Source of the DNA: Valencia hispanica
Taxonomy: Eukaryota; Chordata; Actinopteri; Cyprinodontiformes; Valenciidae
Direction: 5' to 3'
DNA: 64,000 bases
NCBI GenBank assembly: GCA_963556495.2
Contig: OY747705.1
Coordinates: 2,682,001 to 2,746,000 of the forward strand
A program made the position numbers and the translations under genes. Below are positions 44,036-54,880 of this stretch, piece after piece (position 1 is the first letter of the stretch; each line of letters starts with the position of its first letter). The notes beneath the pieces were generated by a model that was given only the letters and a program-made list of their open reading frames with translations, did no database searches and was not told the DNA's origin.

Positions 44036-44679
44036 CACACATGCATGGCTACCACCCGGTACAGCATAGGAATTTGCAACAACGATGGCAGACGAAGATG
44101 ACGACGTCTTTGAACCCATTTTTCTTGGTTAAACTCAGCTAAAACTAAGGGAATAAAAACTCCGCGCAGCTCGCGTATTTGTGTTTACGGAACCAGATGG
44201 CTTTAGGGACCGCTGCATCATGTCCTTGCGCCTTGCAGCAGCGGCTTACAGCGTGCTTTGTCGTAATGTAGTCCCAAGTCTAAATCTGATCCTGTAATTC
44301 CCTGGTGCTACTTCTTACTTTTCATTTGCAGTCGATATGATTATTGAGTACACCAGTAAAAATTACGATCATTACTGATTCATTTTAATCACTTTTGTAC
44401 ACAAAATGCTGGTGGGTACCATTCACTTATATTGCTTTATGATAAGCTAAAAAAATAGACTGCTGCCAGATAGGGAGAATTACGGGGCTGGTTATAAAAT
44501 GCTTTTTTCTCACTTATCTAACTCTGAGGAAAATGGCAAAAGACAAATTTTGGCTTAGAGGTGGAATACCCCTTTAATTGTGTGCATGCATGAAGATTGG
44601 GTCTGGGGGAGGGGGTATAACTGTGATAATTCTTTTAATTGTGTGAGGGAGGGATAGGAATGTGGTCTTTGTGTGGTCA
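44036..44679. other. Spacer, no recognised feature
   Basis: A short open stretch on the minus strand (44119-44036, MGSKTSSSSSAIVVANS) joins the truncated LINE and looks incidental. Confidence 0.4.
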
Positions 44680-44773
44680 TTTTAATTCTGTAAAGCATTT
44701 TGAGTTGCAATTGTTGTATGACAAGCGCTTTATAAATAAAGTTTGATTCATTGATTGATTGATTGATTGATTA
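44680..44773 (+). mobile_element. 3' terminus of a LINE with (TTGA)n tail
   Basis: gcgctttataaataaagttt followed by attgattgattgattg is the usual ending of fish L2/CR1-type LINEs or SINEs that borrow this tail. No coding part was recognised upstream. Confidence 0.65.
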
Positions 44774-45077
44774 TGCTCCAGCTGCACCTCTACCTTCCTC
44801 TGTCACTAAACCCACTGACTAAATTACCTGCACAACATGTCTTGGAGTTCTCCAGCTGCCTGGTAATGAGCCAATTATTTGATTCAGGTGTACTGACTTG
44901 GTGACATCAAAAACATCTAGGAACCCTCGAGGCCTGACTTTGGACACCACTGGACTAAACTCTGGTATTTACAGACTGCTATTGTCTAGCAACTGTCTGT
45001 TCTTTGCTGTTTTACCTTTGTGCTTGTTGCATGACTGAGTGTTTCTGTGTTTTCCCTTTGTCCTGAATAAATGGAGA

Positions 45078-45304
45078 ATGGTAAATGGACTGAACTTATA
45101 TAGAACTAGTCAAGCTGACCACTCGAAGTGCTTTCACTGGAGCCAGTGAACACACATACATTCATACACCGATATGCAGATCGGGAAGCAACTTGGGGTT
45201 GCACAGTGGCACATCAACAGGTGACAGGCAGAAACTGGAATCAAACCTACAGCCCTCCGATTACAAGCCAACTACTCCACCTTGCGAGCCACAGTCGCCC
45301 CGAA
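45078..45304 (+). mobile_element. SINE-like fish repeat
   Basis: It begins taaatggactgaacttatat and ends in ccacagtcgcccc, with the internal cattcatacaccgat block. I recognise this as a very common teleost short interspersed repeat. This copy is diverged. Confidence 0.65.
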
Positions 45305-45689
45305 GAATTTGAAAGAAAGAAAGAATTTGATTTCCACTGTCGTAACTTCCAGGTAATTTTACCGGACCTTCACGGTAAACAAGTACCTGCCTTGGGGTAT
45401 GTGTTCAGAAATGGACCAGTAGAGTTGCTGGGTGGGACTTGTGGTTAACTCATGCTGATTGGTTGTAACTTGGTGGAAAATTATATCAGTAGATGTCGCC
45501 ATACAACCAGCTTTGTAAAATTGTAAGAGTTGCTGGTGACGCAGTGTATAGCAACATTGCAAACAGAACCATTCTTGCCTCCTCCATTGTCCATCACTTA
45601 TTCTCTGCTGCTATTGGCACACTCCCTGCCGAAACAGTCGCAATTTGCTTAGCAAATTTCTCAAAGGTACAATTTAGTTTGGAGAAACA

Positions 45690-46310
45690 ATGGCTGAGAG
45701 GACCGGGTAGACTGATATACCGTCAGCATTCCCCCAGGTGCAGTGACACTCCTCTATCTAAAGGAACTGAGGTTGGGTGCCATGTGCAGTTAGCTGGGTG
45801 GCAGGCAAGGGCTTGGGCCTGAACATGATTAATCTGTTTAGGCTTTTAGGACATGGAATGTCACTTCATAGACAGGACAGCAAATTAAGTTCATGTGTGA
45901 GGTTGAGCATTACCTACGCTTACTAGTTGGACTTATCTCCTCACACAGTTTGGCCTCTGGAATCTAACTCCTGAAGAGACCCTGGACTCCCTCCTACTAA
46001 GTGGTTGCCCAAAGAAGATGAGAGATGAGTTAGGCGAGTGCTGAGATAGTGACACGGCCCCTGCTAAACAAATCTGTGTTCCCAGTGAGTCAGATGGTGA
46101 GTTCTATTTGGTTTCCAGTTGTAGGACGAAACATTACATTTGTTGTCTCTATTTTATGGTGCTCCCAGGTTACTTCAATGCCCATGGATGTAATGATGGA
46201 GCTACCTGGAAGCTTGTAACTGGAAGGAACCTCGTCCCTGATCTGAAGTCTAGTCATGCTTCGTTGTTGGACTTCTTAGATCGGCATTCAGTTAGGGTGT
46301 TGGAAGCACT
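45690..46310 (+). pseudogene. Old LINE endonuclease fragment (I/Nimb-like)
   Basis: One frame reads PGYFNAHGCNDGATWKL, VTGRNLVPDLKSSHASLLDF and LDRHSVRV. This parallels the DFNAHVGND...W block of fish I/Nimb-type LINE endonucleases, with the key Asp changed to Tyr. Upstream parts (DTPLSKGTEVGCHVQLAGW; WNLTPEETLDSLLLSGCPKK) are weaker. Heavily decayed. Confidence 0.45.
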
Positions 46311-46477
46311 AGCAAAGGTAATTAGCCCATAGGAGTAAAGTGGTTTAGAGCAGGAGCCCATTTAAAACATAAAATATAGTGGCCAATGGGGACTGTACTA
46401 GACATGCCTGGGTTAAGGTCTTATAAGCGTCACATGTGATTGTTTGTATATGAACTGTATGTGTGTTTAGGACCTAC
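46311..46477. other. Intron 3' of transporter exon, unique sequence
   Basis: Short stretch containing the donor side of the exon ending at 46478 (gtaggtcc on the minus strand). Confidence 0.6.
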
Positions 46478-46646
46478 CTGCTCATTGGCACGAGGCCAGA
46501 AGATTGCCATTATGAACACAGCAGTAATTGGTGGGGCTAGAAAGCTGGTTACAGACTGGATGTACTCAAAAAGCTTCCCACTGTTGGCTGTCTGGACAAC
46601 TGGAATCCACAACAGACTAATACACATCAAGAGCAGGATGAAAACC
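46478..46646 (-). CDS. slc5a9: SLC5A-family cotransporter exon (169 bp)
   Basis: It encodes [20 protein letters not shown], then [20 protein letters not shown] and [16 protein letters not shown]. These are two membrane helices and the [11 protein letters not shown] signature conserved through the SGLT family. The acceptor is cttcag before exon base 46646 and the donor is gtaggt after 46478. The first base completes the arginine codon begun in the exon at 47091, and the exon ends on a whole codon. No stop or frameshift is present and the residues are strongly conserved, so this is a live host exon, not a transposon part. Confidence 0.95.
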
Positions 46647-47090
46647 CTGAAGATACACATAATATTGTTATTGTATTATTTTGATTAAAGTCAAATAGAA
46701 AGTTAACTCTGATCAAGCATGCCTAAAGTTAATAATGATAATAATCATTTGACTTATTTGAGAGGAAGTAGTTAATAATGATATATTTAAACTAAATCAA
46801 TGAAAGCCTTTAGGAGAATGTACAACAAATTAAAAGCAGACTGTTATTTCCCATTACTTTTTTATCAGACATTAACATATACCTCCCCATGCAAAGGAAC
46901 TTATTGCTTACATTGCAGTACATTTTTAGCATTGTGAGTTTTTATGTCTTTGTGGCACGAATGTGTTAAACGTAGGGATTTATAGAGAAAGATCATCTTT
47001 ATTTTTGATACAAAGATAGTTTAGTCATTGGCTGGAATCCATTTTGTCTTAATTTGCTTTCAGTATTTGAGCTGACATGTTCATCCCTAC
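46647..47090 (-). other. Short intron of the transporter gene
   Basis: 444 bp between two exons, with no transposon recognised. Confidence 0.8.
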
Positions 47091-47241
47091 CTTCCAACAA
47101 TCATAAGCTCCATTTCTGAAGCTCTTGGTCTCGCTCTGTGGTAGAGGTCCAGAGTAAATATGGTGGAACTGCTATTAAAAATTGATGTCAGAGATGACAT
47201 TAGAGCAGCCAAAATTACTGCCAGCATCAGACCACGTAAAC
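47091..47241 (-). CDS. slc5a9: SLC5A-family cotransporter exon (151 bp)
   Basis: It encodes [20 protein letters not shown], then [20 protein letters not shown] and SEMELMIVG. The [12 protein letters not shown] block is the helix whose serines line the conserved sodium site in this family. The acceptor is ttcacag before 47241 and the donor is gtaggg after 47091. The incoming phase (one base carried from the previous exon, giving Gly) fits the exon at 59601-59708, 12.4 kb away. The outgoing phase fits the exon at 46646. Confidence 0.95.
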
Positions 47242-47568
47242 CTGTGAAAAAAGTTTGCATTGTCAAGGTGAACTATTAAAATATTAATTGAGAATTACTG
47301 GCATGTATCACACACCAAAATGTACACAAGAAATGTTTAAGATACACAATGGAAAACAATGAAGACTTCTACTGTAATAAGTAACATTGTAAAATGAAGT
47401 CAAAAACACCAAATGCTTAAATCTGAAATTTGGCATGTGTTTGAGGGTTTTAGACAGTACCATAATTAGAACAGAATCCTCTTTTCTTTAAACATGGAAA
47501 TAATATTAAAAATAACACGTCCTAGGACAAAATTAAAACACTAAAATATGGTGCAAATATTAAAAACA
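47242..47568. other. Intron, unique sequence
   Basis: AT-rich intron between the exon and the Tc1 element. Nothing was recognised. Confidence 0.5.
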
Positions 47569-47767
47569 AACTCAGCAAAAAAAGAAACGTCCTCTGACTT
47601 TCAACAGTTTTTACTTTCAGTAAACTTAATGTGTGTAAATATTTGTATGAACACTAAAAGAGTCAACACCATAAGACATAAACTAAAAATGTCTCACAGA
47701 CATGTGACTAACAGAAATAGAATAATGTATCCTTGAATGAAGGGAGTCTCAAAATAAAAAGTACCAG

Positions 47768-48787
47768 TCAGTATCTGGTGTGGCCACCAGCTGCTTGAAG
47801 GACTGCAGTGCATCTCCTCCTCATGGACTGGGTCAGATTTGTCAGTTCTTGCTGTGAGATGTTACCCCACTCTTCCACCAAGGCACTTGCAAGTTCCTGG
47901 ACATTTCTGGGGGGAATGGCCCTAGCCCTCACCCTGCGATCCAACAGGTCCCAGACGTGCTCAATGGGATTGAGATCCGGGCTCTTCGCTGGCCATGGCA
48001 GAACACTAACATTGCTGTCTTGTAGAAACTCACGCAAAGAACGAGCAGTATGGCTGGTGGCATTGTCCTGCTGGAGGATCATGTCCGGATGAGCATGCAT
48101 AAAGGGTACCACATGAGGGAGGAGGATGTCTTCCCTGTACCGCAAGGCATTGGGATTGCCTGCAATGACAACAAGCTCAGTCCGATGGTGATGTGATATA
48201 CCGCCCCAGACCATGACGGACCCCCCACCTCCAAATCGATCCCGCTCCAGGGCAAAGGCCTCGGTGTAACGCTCATTCCTTCGATGATAAACACGAATCC
48301 ATCAATCACCCCTGGTGAGACAAAACCGTGACTCATCAGTGAAGAGCACTTTTTGCCACTCCTGTCTGGTCCAGCGAAGGTGGGTTTGTGCCCATAGGCG
48401 GCGTGGTTGCTGGTGATGTCTGGTAAGGACCTGCATTACAACAGGCCTACAAGCCCTCAGTCCAGCCTCTCTCAGCCTATTGCAGACAGTCTGACCACTG
48501 ATGGAGGGATTGTGTGTTCCTGGTGTGACTCGGGCAGTTGTTGTGGCCATCCTGTATCTGTCATGCAGGTGTGATATTCGGATGTACCGATCCTGTGCAG
48601 GTGTTGTTACACGTGGTCTTCCACTGCGAGGATGATCAGCTGTCCTTCCTGTCTCCCTGCAGCACTCTCTTAGGCGTCTCACAGTGCGTACATGGCAATT
48701 TATTGCCCTAGCCACAACATCAGTCCTCATGCCTCCCTGCAGCATGCCTAATGCACATTCACGCAGATGAGCAGGGACTCTGGGCAT
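47768..48787 (-). pseudogene. Tc1 transposase with one stop codon
   Basis: A 340-codon gene with start MPRVPAHLRECALGML (ATG at 48787-48785). The helix-turn-helix region is HVRTVRRLRECCRETGRTAD plus GRPRVTT. The catalytic block has FTDESRF (Asp), LQQDNATSHTARSLREFL (Asp) and SPDLNPIEHVWDLL (Glu). The terminus is QAAGGHTRY at 47768. The only clear break is a TGA at codon 162 (48304-48302), just after CLTRGD. A LINE sits four bases upstream of the ATG, separating the gene from its own 5' leader. Confidence 0.92.
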
Positions 48788-48790
48788 CTT

Positions 48791-50518
48791 AAGCAACTTA
48801 AGGTTAAGATCAGAGACAGCAAGGAGACATACAGGAAGAAGCTGGAGAACAAACTACAGAGGAACAATATCCGAGATGTCTGGTCAGGAATGAGAAAGAT
48901 CACAGGTTTTAAGGACAAGAAGGATTGGATAGATGGAAGTCTGGACAGAGCCAATGAACTGAACATATTCTTCAACAGGTTCAGTTCAGGAACTAGCTCA
49001 GCATCCCCCTCTCCTGTTCCCAGCCAAACAGACATCCCACTCTCCTCTGATCAACAGCTTTCCTGTTACACCTCGGATGTTTTATCCTTCACCTCAGCCA
49101 TGGACTCTTCTAATTCCACAAGTTTGACTTCAACCAAGTCAGGAAATGCTGCTACCCCCTTTGCCTCCCCCTCCCCCTCCCACTTGTCTGTCTCCAAAAG
49201 CCAGGTGAAGAGGCAGCTGGAGAAACTGAACCGGAACAAGGCTTCCAGTACCCAAAAGAACTCACCCATCAGTCATCAATGACTATAGACCCGTTGCCCT
49301 GACATCCCACATCATGAAGGTCCTGGAAAGACTCCTGTTGGCACCCCTGAGTAAGCAAACAAGAACGTATCAGGACCCACTGCAGTTTGCTTATCGCTGT
49401 GGAGTTGGAGTTGAAGATGCCATCATCCACCTACTTCAACCAACCCACTGTCATCTGGACAAAGCAGGCAGCACTGTGAGGATCATGTTCTTTGATTAGT
49501 GCACTTAACACAATTCAGCCTGATTTGCTTTGTCAGAAACTCCTGAAGACACAGGTGGAGCCCTCAACAATCACCTGGATCAATGACTACCTGACCAACA
49601 AACCACAATTTGTGAGACTGAAGAATTGTGTGTCAAACCAGGTGGTCAGCAGCACAGGAGCACCACAAGGGACCGTACTCTCACCATTCCTTTTCACTCT
49701 GTACACCTCAGACTTCCAGTACAAATCAGAGACCTGTCATCTGCAGAAATACTCAGATGACTCTGCAATTGTCGGGTGTATCAGAGATGAACAAGAAGCT
49801 GAAAACAGAGAGCTGGTGGACCGCTTTGTGACATGGTGTGGAAACAATCGTCTCACCTTGAATGTGAACAAAATAAAGGAGATGATTGTAGATTTCAGAA
49901 GAAACAGGGATAAGTCAAACACTGTTTCCATCATGGGAGAAGAAGTGGAGGTGGTTGAGGAATATAAATACCTTGGAGTTCACCTTGACAACAGACTGGA
50001 CTGGAGGCGCAACAGTGAAGCCGTCTACAAGAAGGGACAGAGCAGACTGTACTTCTTGAGGAAGCTTAGGTCCTTCAAGGTTTGCAGCAAGATGCTGCAG
50101 ATCTTCTACAAGTCTGTTGTGGAGAGTGTAATCTCTACAGCCGTCATCTGTTGGGGTAGCAGCATCAGAGCCAGGGATTTAAATAGGCTAAACAACCTGA
50201 TAAAGAAGGCTGGTTCTGTTCTTGGGACAACTGCGGAAAATCTGGAGATGATAATGCAAAGAAGGATTCTTCATAAAATCAAAAAAATTATGGACAACCC
50301 TGAGCATCCTCTTCATGAGACAGTCATACAACAACAGAGCGTCTTCAGTCGGAGGCTTCTTCAGTTTCTTTGCAATACAGACCGCTACAGGAAATCCGTC
50401 CTGCCCACAGCCATCATCATCTACAACAACTCCTTAAAGAATTAATTATATGAGCTACACCAAAACTTAATTTACCTTTGGGATCAATAAAGTATTTTTG
50501 AATTGAATTTGAATTGAA
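48791..50518 (+). mobile_element. Rex1-like LINE E, 5' truncated, inside Tc1 copy 2
   Basis: It begins in the linker (aagcaacttaaggttaagat) and ends with the aaagtatttttgaattgaat tail. It is 1.7 kb long, on the opposite strand to the Tc1 transposase. Confidence 0.92.
48880..50445 (+). pseudogene. Rex1-like reverse transcriptase of LINE E
   Basis: RT begins VKRQLEKLNRNKA and loses about 45 residues near 49243. It continues with MKVLERLLLAPLSKQTRTYQ, then MFFD and a stop caused by the same 5-bp deletion seen in LINE C (about 49497). A 317-codon frame (49492-50445) then has APQGTVLSPFLFTLYTS, YSDDSAIVG, EEYKYLGVHLDNRLDWRRNS and the complete C-terminus to 50445. Confidence 0.9.
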
Positions 50519-50822
50519 TTTCTTTGGGTGTTTTTCACAGTCGGTAGACAAGTCTCTTTAGTGTCCCGCGTTTTTAGAACTGTGACCTTAAATGCCTACT
50601 TTCTGTAAGCTGTTAAGGTCTTAATGACCATTCCACAGGTGCATGTTAATTAATTGATTATGGTTAATTGAACATGCATGGAAAACATTGTTTAAACCCT
50701 TTACAATGAAGATCTGTAAAGTTATTTGGATTTTTACGACATTATTGTTGAAATACACAGTCCTGAAAAAGGTACGTTTCCTTTTTTGCTGAGTTTACAA
50801 ATGCCATACTAAGATTTAAAGA

Positions 50823-50897
50823 AATCAATTCAATTAAAAAAATCTCTATTGATCCCAGAGGGAAATTAAGTTTTGGTGTAGCTCATACAATTAATTA
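50823..50897 (-). mobile_element. Short 3' end of a Rex1-like LINE
   Basis: tctattgatcccagagggaa plus agctcatacaattaatta, in inverse orientation, is the last 75 bases of the LINE family. Confidence 0.8.
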
Positions 50898-51002
50898 GAG
50901 CTGACTGAGTATCATCTGCATAGTTATGGTAGCTTATCATATTGGTTATTGTGATCTGGGTTAGTGGGAGCATGTAGATATTAAATAAGAGGCCCCCAGG
51001 AG
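50898..51002 (-). mobile_element. Short L2-like LINE fragment
   Basis: On the minus strand it reads GPLIYYLHAP-like and an ADD-region remnant (cagatgatactcagt) between two Rex1-like tails. Confidence 0.6.
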
Positions 51003-52856
51003 TCAATTCAATTCAAAAATACTTTCTTGATCCCAGAGGGAAATTAAGTGTTGTTGTAACTCATATAATTAATTCTTTAAGGAGTTATTGTAGATAATGA
51101 TGGCTGTGGGCAGGCAAGATTTCATGTAGCATTCTCTGTTGCAGTGAAACTAAAGAAGTCTCTGACTGAAGACACTTTGTTGCTGCAAGATAGTTTCATG
51201 AAGAGGATGCTCAGGGTTGTCCATATTTTTTGTTTAGCCTTTTTAAATCCCTGACTCTGATGCTGCTACCCCAAAAGATGATGGCTGAAGAGATTAAACT
51301 CTCCACAACAGACTTGTAAAAGATTTGCAGCATCTTGCAGCAAACCTTGAAGGACATAAGCTTCCTCAACAAGCACAGTCTGCTCTGTCCCTTCTTGTAG
51401 ATGGCTTTACTGTTGCGCTTCCAGTCCAGTCTGTTGTTGAGGTGAACTCCGAGGTATTTATACTCATCAACCACCTCCACTTCTTCACCCATGATGAAAA
51501 CAGTGTTTGACTTATCCCTGTTTCTTCTGAAATCTACAATCAGGCGATTGTTGAGGGCTCCACCTGTGTCTTCAGGAGTTTCTGACGAAGCAAATCAGGC
51601 TGAATTGTGTTAAATGCACTGGAGAACATGATCCTCGCATTGCTGCAAGCTTTGTCCAGATGACAGTGAAGCAGGTGGATGATGGCATCTTCAACTCCAA
51701 CTCTACAGCGATAAGCAAACTGCAGCGGTCCTGATATGTTCTTGTTTGGTTATTCAGGTTGGTCTCTCAGGAGTCTCTCCAGGACCTTTTTGATGTGGGA
51801 TGTCAGGGCAACAGGTCTATAGTCATTGATGACTGATGGGTGAGTTGTCTTTGGTACTGGAGCAAGGCATGATGTCTTCCACAACACTGAGACCTTCACC
51901 TGAGTTAGGCTAAGGTTGAAGAGGTGCTGCAGAATCCCACAGAGCTGCTCTGCACAGGCCTTAAGGGCTCTGGGGCTGACACCATCTGGACCTGCAGCCT
52001 TGTTCCAGTTCAGTTTCTCAAGCTGCCTCTTCACCTGACTTTTAGAGACAGAAAAGTGGGTGGGGAGGCAAATGCGGTAGCAGCATGACTTGACTTGGTT
52101 GAAGACAAACTTGTGGAATCAAAAGAGTCCATGGCTGAGGTGAAGGATAAAACATCTGAGGTGTGACAAAAGCTGTGGCTCAGAAGAGGGTGGGATGTCT
52201 GTTTGGCTAGGGATAGGAGAGGAGGATGCTGAGCGAGTTCCTGAACTGAACCTGTGGAAGAAAGCGTTCATTGACTCTGTCCAGACTTCCATCTATCCAA
52301 TCCTTCCTGTGCTTAAAGCCTGTGCTCTTTTTGATTTCTGACCAGACATCTCGGATATTGTTCCTCTCTAGTTTATTCTCCAGCTTCTTCCTGCATGCCT
52401 CCTTGCTGTCTCTGATCTTGACCTTAAGTGGCTTCTGTATACTCCTCAATAATTCCCTGAAGGCTCTTTTTTTCTTGTTTAGCAGTTCCTTAAAGTCACT
52501 GCTGATCCAGGGTTTGTTATTAGGGAAGCATCTCACTTTTCTGGTGGGGATAATGTTGTCCACACATAAGTTTATATAGGCAGTCACACACTCAGTCATG
52601 GTATTGATGTCATCTTCATGTGGTTAGCAAAAAGTCATCCAGTTTGTGATCTCAAAACAACCCTACAGGGCTTCTTCAGCTTCCTGTGATTTTTTTCTCA
52701 CGGTTCAGATTGCCTCTGAACAAGTGGTTTATATTCTGAGCAGGAGAAAACAAGATTGTGATCTGATTTTCCAAGAGGAGGTCTTGGTTTGAACATGTAT
52801 GCATCCTACAAACTGTTGAAATGTTGTAAGTGTAGATGAGAGCGAGGCATGATTAA
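51003..52856 (-). pseudogene. Rex1-like LINE F, internally deleted
   Basis: Minus-strand copy with the 3' tail at 51003. The C-terminal part is at 51492-51211 (EYKYLGVHLNNRLDWKRNS) and the RT start at 52034-51750 (NKAAGPDGVSPRALKACAEQ). The linker and part of the endonuclease lie at 52599-52207 and on to 52856. The region with the catalytic YSDD is deleted between about 51540 and 51560. Diverged and non-functional. Confidence 0.88.
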
Positions 52857-53530
52857 ACTGTGCAACTGAGCAGGATCATTTACAAATATTTACAGAATGT
52901 GTAATTGTGCATTAAAAAACAAATGACAACAATAAGTGAAAAATATAAACTGTGCAAATAAAGATGTGCAACTAACAGCAGAATTATTATTTGAAGTGAG
53001 AAAAACAGTGCAAATAGATGTAAAACTTTAATGAGTTTGTAGGGAGCAGTGATGGTTATAGCTGGGAGCAGTGATGGTTATAGAGGCCACTGCTGGTGGG
53101 AGGAAAGACCTATAATAACATTCCTTCATGCTCCTTTGAAGCAGCAGTCTATCGCTGAAGGAGCTCTCCAGTTCAGCAACAGCTTCATACATGGGATGGA
53201 GACAGAGATGTGATTTTAGCCACAGTCCTTCTGTCTCCCACCACCTACACTGGACCCAGGGGGCATCCTAGAACAGAGCTGGCCTTCTTGATGAGCATAT
53301 CCAACCTCTTCTTCTCAGCTATAGAAAAGCTGCTACTGCAACAGACACCATAAAAGATGGCTGATGTCACCACAGGGTCAAAGAACGTCTTTAGGAGCGC
53401 TCCCTTGACTACAAAAGACCTCAGTCTTCTCAGCAGGTAGTCTGCTCTGACCCTTCCTGTAAAGAACATCAGTGTTATGGCTCCAGTCCAGTTTCTTGTT
53501 TAGGTGAAAACCCAGGTACTTATAGAGCTC
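52857..53530 (-). pseudogene. Second Rex1/CR1-type LINE lineage, 3' fragment
   Basis: On the minus strand: KYLGFHLNKKLDWSH-like residues, FTGRVRADYLLRRLRSFVVK, FFDPVVTSAIFYGVCCSSSF and KKASSVLGCPLGPV (53469-53245), then decayed 3' sequence. The protein is related to, but clearly different from, the LINE copies to the left. Two tandem copies of gggagcagtgatggttatag lie at 53042-53081. Confidence 0.8.
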
Positions 53531-53575
53531 CAGGAGTTGACGTCACTTCTCCCAGCATGCAACAGTTAAAATCGA

Positions 53576-53824
53576 ATGGGCGCCATTGTGGCAGGCAGTC
53601 TCCCGCAGTTGTTTTTATTTGCTGCTAACCCAAAGTTAGAAACGGTAAATTTGGTGGATACCTGTTGTGCCCCAGGATGCCATAACAGACGCGGACGAGA
53701 TAAGGGAGAAACGTTCTATAGGATTCCCAAGGATCCAGAATGCAGAAAACGATGGATCATTGCCATGAAACGCACTAGCGATCAGGCAGAAATGAAGCCG
53801 ATTCATATAGGTTTTTTTGAGTGA
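53576..53824 (+). CDS. THAP zinc-finger exon, partial
   Basis: An 82-codon frame contains CCAPGCHNRRGRDKGETFYR and IPKDPECRKRWIIAMKR. This is the first half of a THAP domain: the CxxxC pair, the FxxIPKDP block and the RWIxAMKR block with its conserved tryptophan. The second zinc pair (CxxH) and the AVPTIF-type end are not in this frame. A weak donor-like gt follows IHIG at 53811, so it may be a first exon. THAP domains bind DNA and occur in P-element-type and other transposases. The terminal repeats around it favour a transposon. Confidence 0.7.
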   Translation: MGAIVAGSLPQLFLFAANPKLETVNLVDTCCAPGCHNRRGRDKGETFYRIPKDPECRKRWIIAMKRTSDQAEMKPIHIGFFE

Positions 53825-54020
53825 TTCACCTGTAATTCAGATTTAATACCGTTTTTTGATAACTCTCTTGTATCATTAAGTGATGCAAATTATTTAGAAA
53901 TAAAAATACTTTATTTCCTGAGATGAACATACAAAATGTTGCACACAGACATAACCTAGCTATGGCCCGTTCCTCATAGTAACTAAAATCAGGACAGGTC
54001 TCCCTCCCGGTGACAACACA

Positions 54021-54058
54021 ATCCTTTGCAGGAAGATTGGAATCTTCCTGCAAAGGAT
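54021..54058. repeat. Perfect 18-bp palindromic repeat
   Basis: The arm atcctttgcaggaagatt (54021-54038), two bases, then its exact reverse complement (54041-54058), inside the THAP transposon. Confidence 0.95.
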
Positions 54059-54866
54059 CCCGATGACAAACCCCAATTGTGTCCATTTATATCCCTCCAG
54101 GCTTTTATATGCTTTAAGCGATGCTCCGGAGTAGGACGAGGGAAAATGGATCGGGAAATTGTATATGTCAGGGGATCGGCGTCATTCTGGCATGCTCTTT
54201 CCACATATCACTATATATCAACACAATTCTCTTTGGGAGTCTTAAACAAAACATTATAAACAATTTTATTTTCTCACTCGCAACCAGGCCGCATTAAAGA
54301 AACTTCCTCCCGGACCCCTGAAATTTATTTTCACAACTTTATGATGTAAAAACCTTATGCGAGTCACCCGCGGGTACCCGCCCTGTTGCAGGACTAACTG
54401 TAAGTTAGTGTTGAAGTTTCTCCACACAGAACTGCAAGGGTTGCAAAGAGAATGCGTTTTATTGCGCATATTCTTCTGGGGCGAGTATGTAGCCACCATT
54501 GTTCTTTGTGCTACGATGTGGATCTTAATGAAGCCATGCAAGGAAACAGCCTAGTGATGGTTTTCAGTGCCGTTGGTAAAACAAAACGCATAAGCTTATG
54601 GCTTTCAACTTTTATTGATGGAATAAAGATGCGATTTTCAACTCCTGTTTATTCACTGCAGTGCATAAACATGAAACAGATGAATCTTTATAGAGTAAAC
54701 TCCCATGGAGGTAAATCACAGCCAGCGACGATCATTTTGGTGAAGTTCATGCCTGCCAACATGGCGCCTACGCTCTGAGAGTCACGTGACGTCCGGAGCT
54801 CTATAAGAGTAAACTGTTTCAATGTCCACTCCATGGATGCTCACCGGTTGCTAGGACTGCCGTCCC

Positions 54867-54880
54867 GGGGTTCTACATCT
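54867..54880. repeat. 14-bp target duplication, left
   Basis: ggggttctacatct, identical to 56125-56138. Confidence 0.85.

Larger units (their letters stand above)
47569..50795 (-). mobile_element. Tc1-like DNA transposon (copy 2), split by a LINE
   Basis: Tips aactcagcaaaaaaagaaac and, inverted, aactcagcaaaaaaggaaac. TA at 50796-50797, with the left TA decayed to CA. The 3.2-kb span is the transposon plus a 1.7-kb Rex1-like LINE at 48791-50518. The flanks of the LINE join into one expected Tc1 sequence. Confidence 0.9.
53518..54806 (+). mobile_element. Short DNA transposon with a THAP-type exon
   Basis: The ends are inversely related: cttatagagctcc (53519-53531) against ggagctctataag (54795-54807). 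Further inside, gggcgccattgtggcaggca stands against the inverse of tgcctgccaacatggcgcct (54752-54771). The boundary with the LINE on the left is uncertain because that LINE itself contains the gagctctataag block. A THAP-like exon lies at 53576-53824. Confidence 0.6.

Noticed and set aside
44036..44119. Serine-rich extension MGSKTSSSSS at the head of the LINE D endonuclease
   Set aside because: The LINE is truncated here. The extension is flanking sequence that happens to be in frame.
46108..46332. 74-codon frame considered as a transporter exon
   Set aside because: It is on the opposite strand to the gene and its conserved block matches a LINE endonuclease instead.
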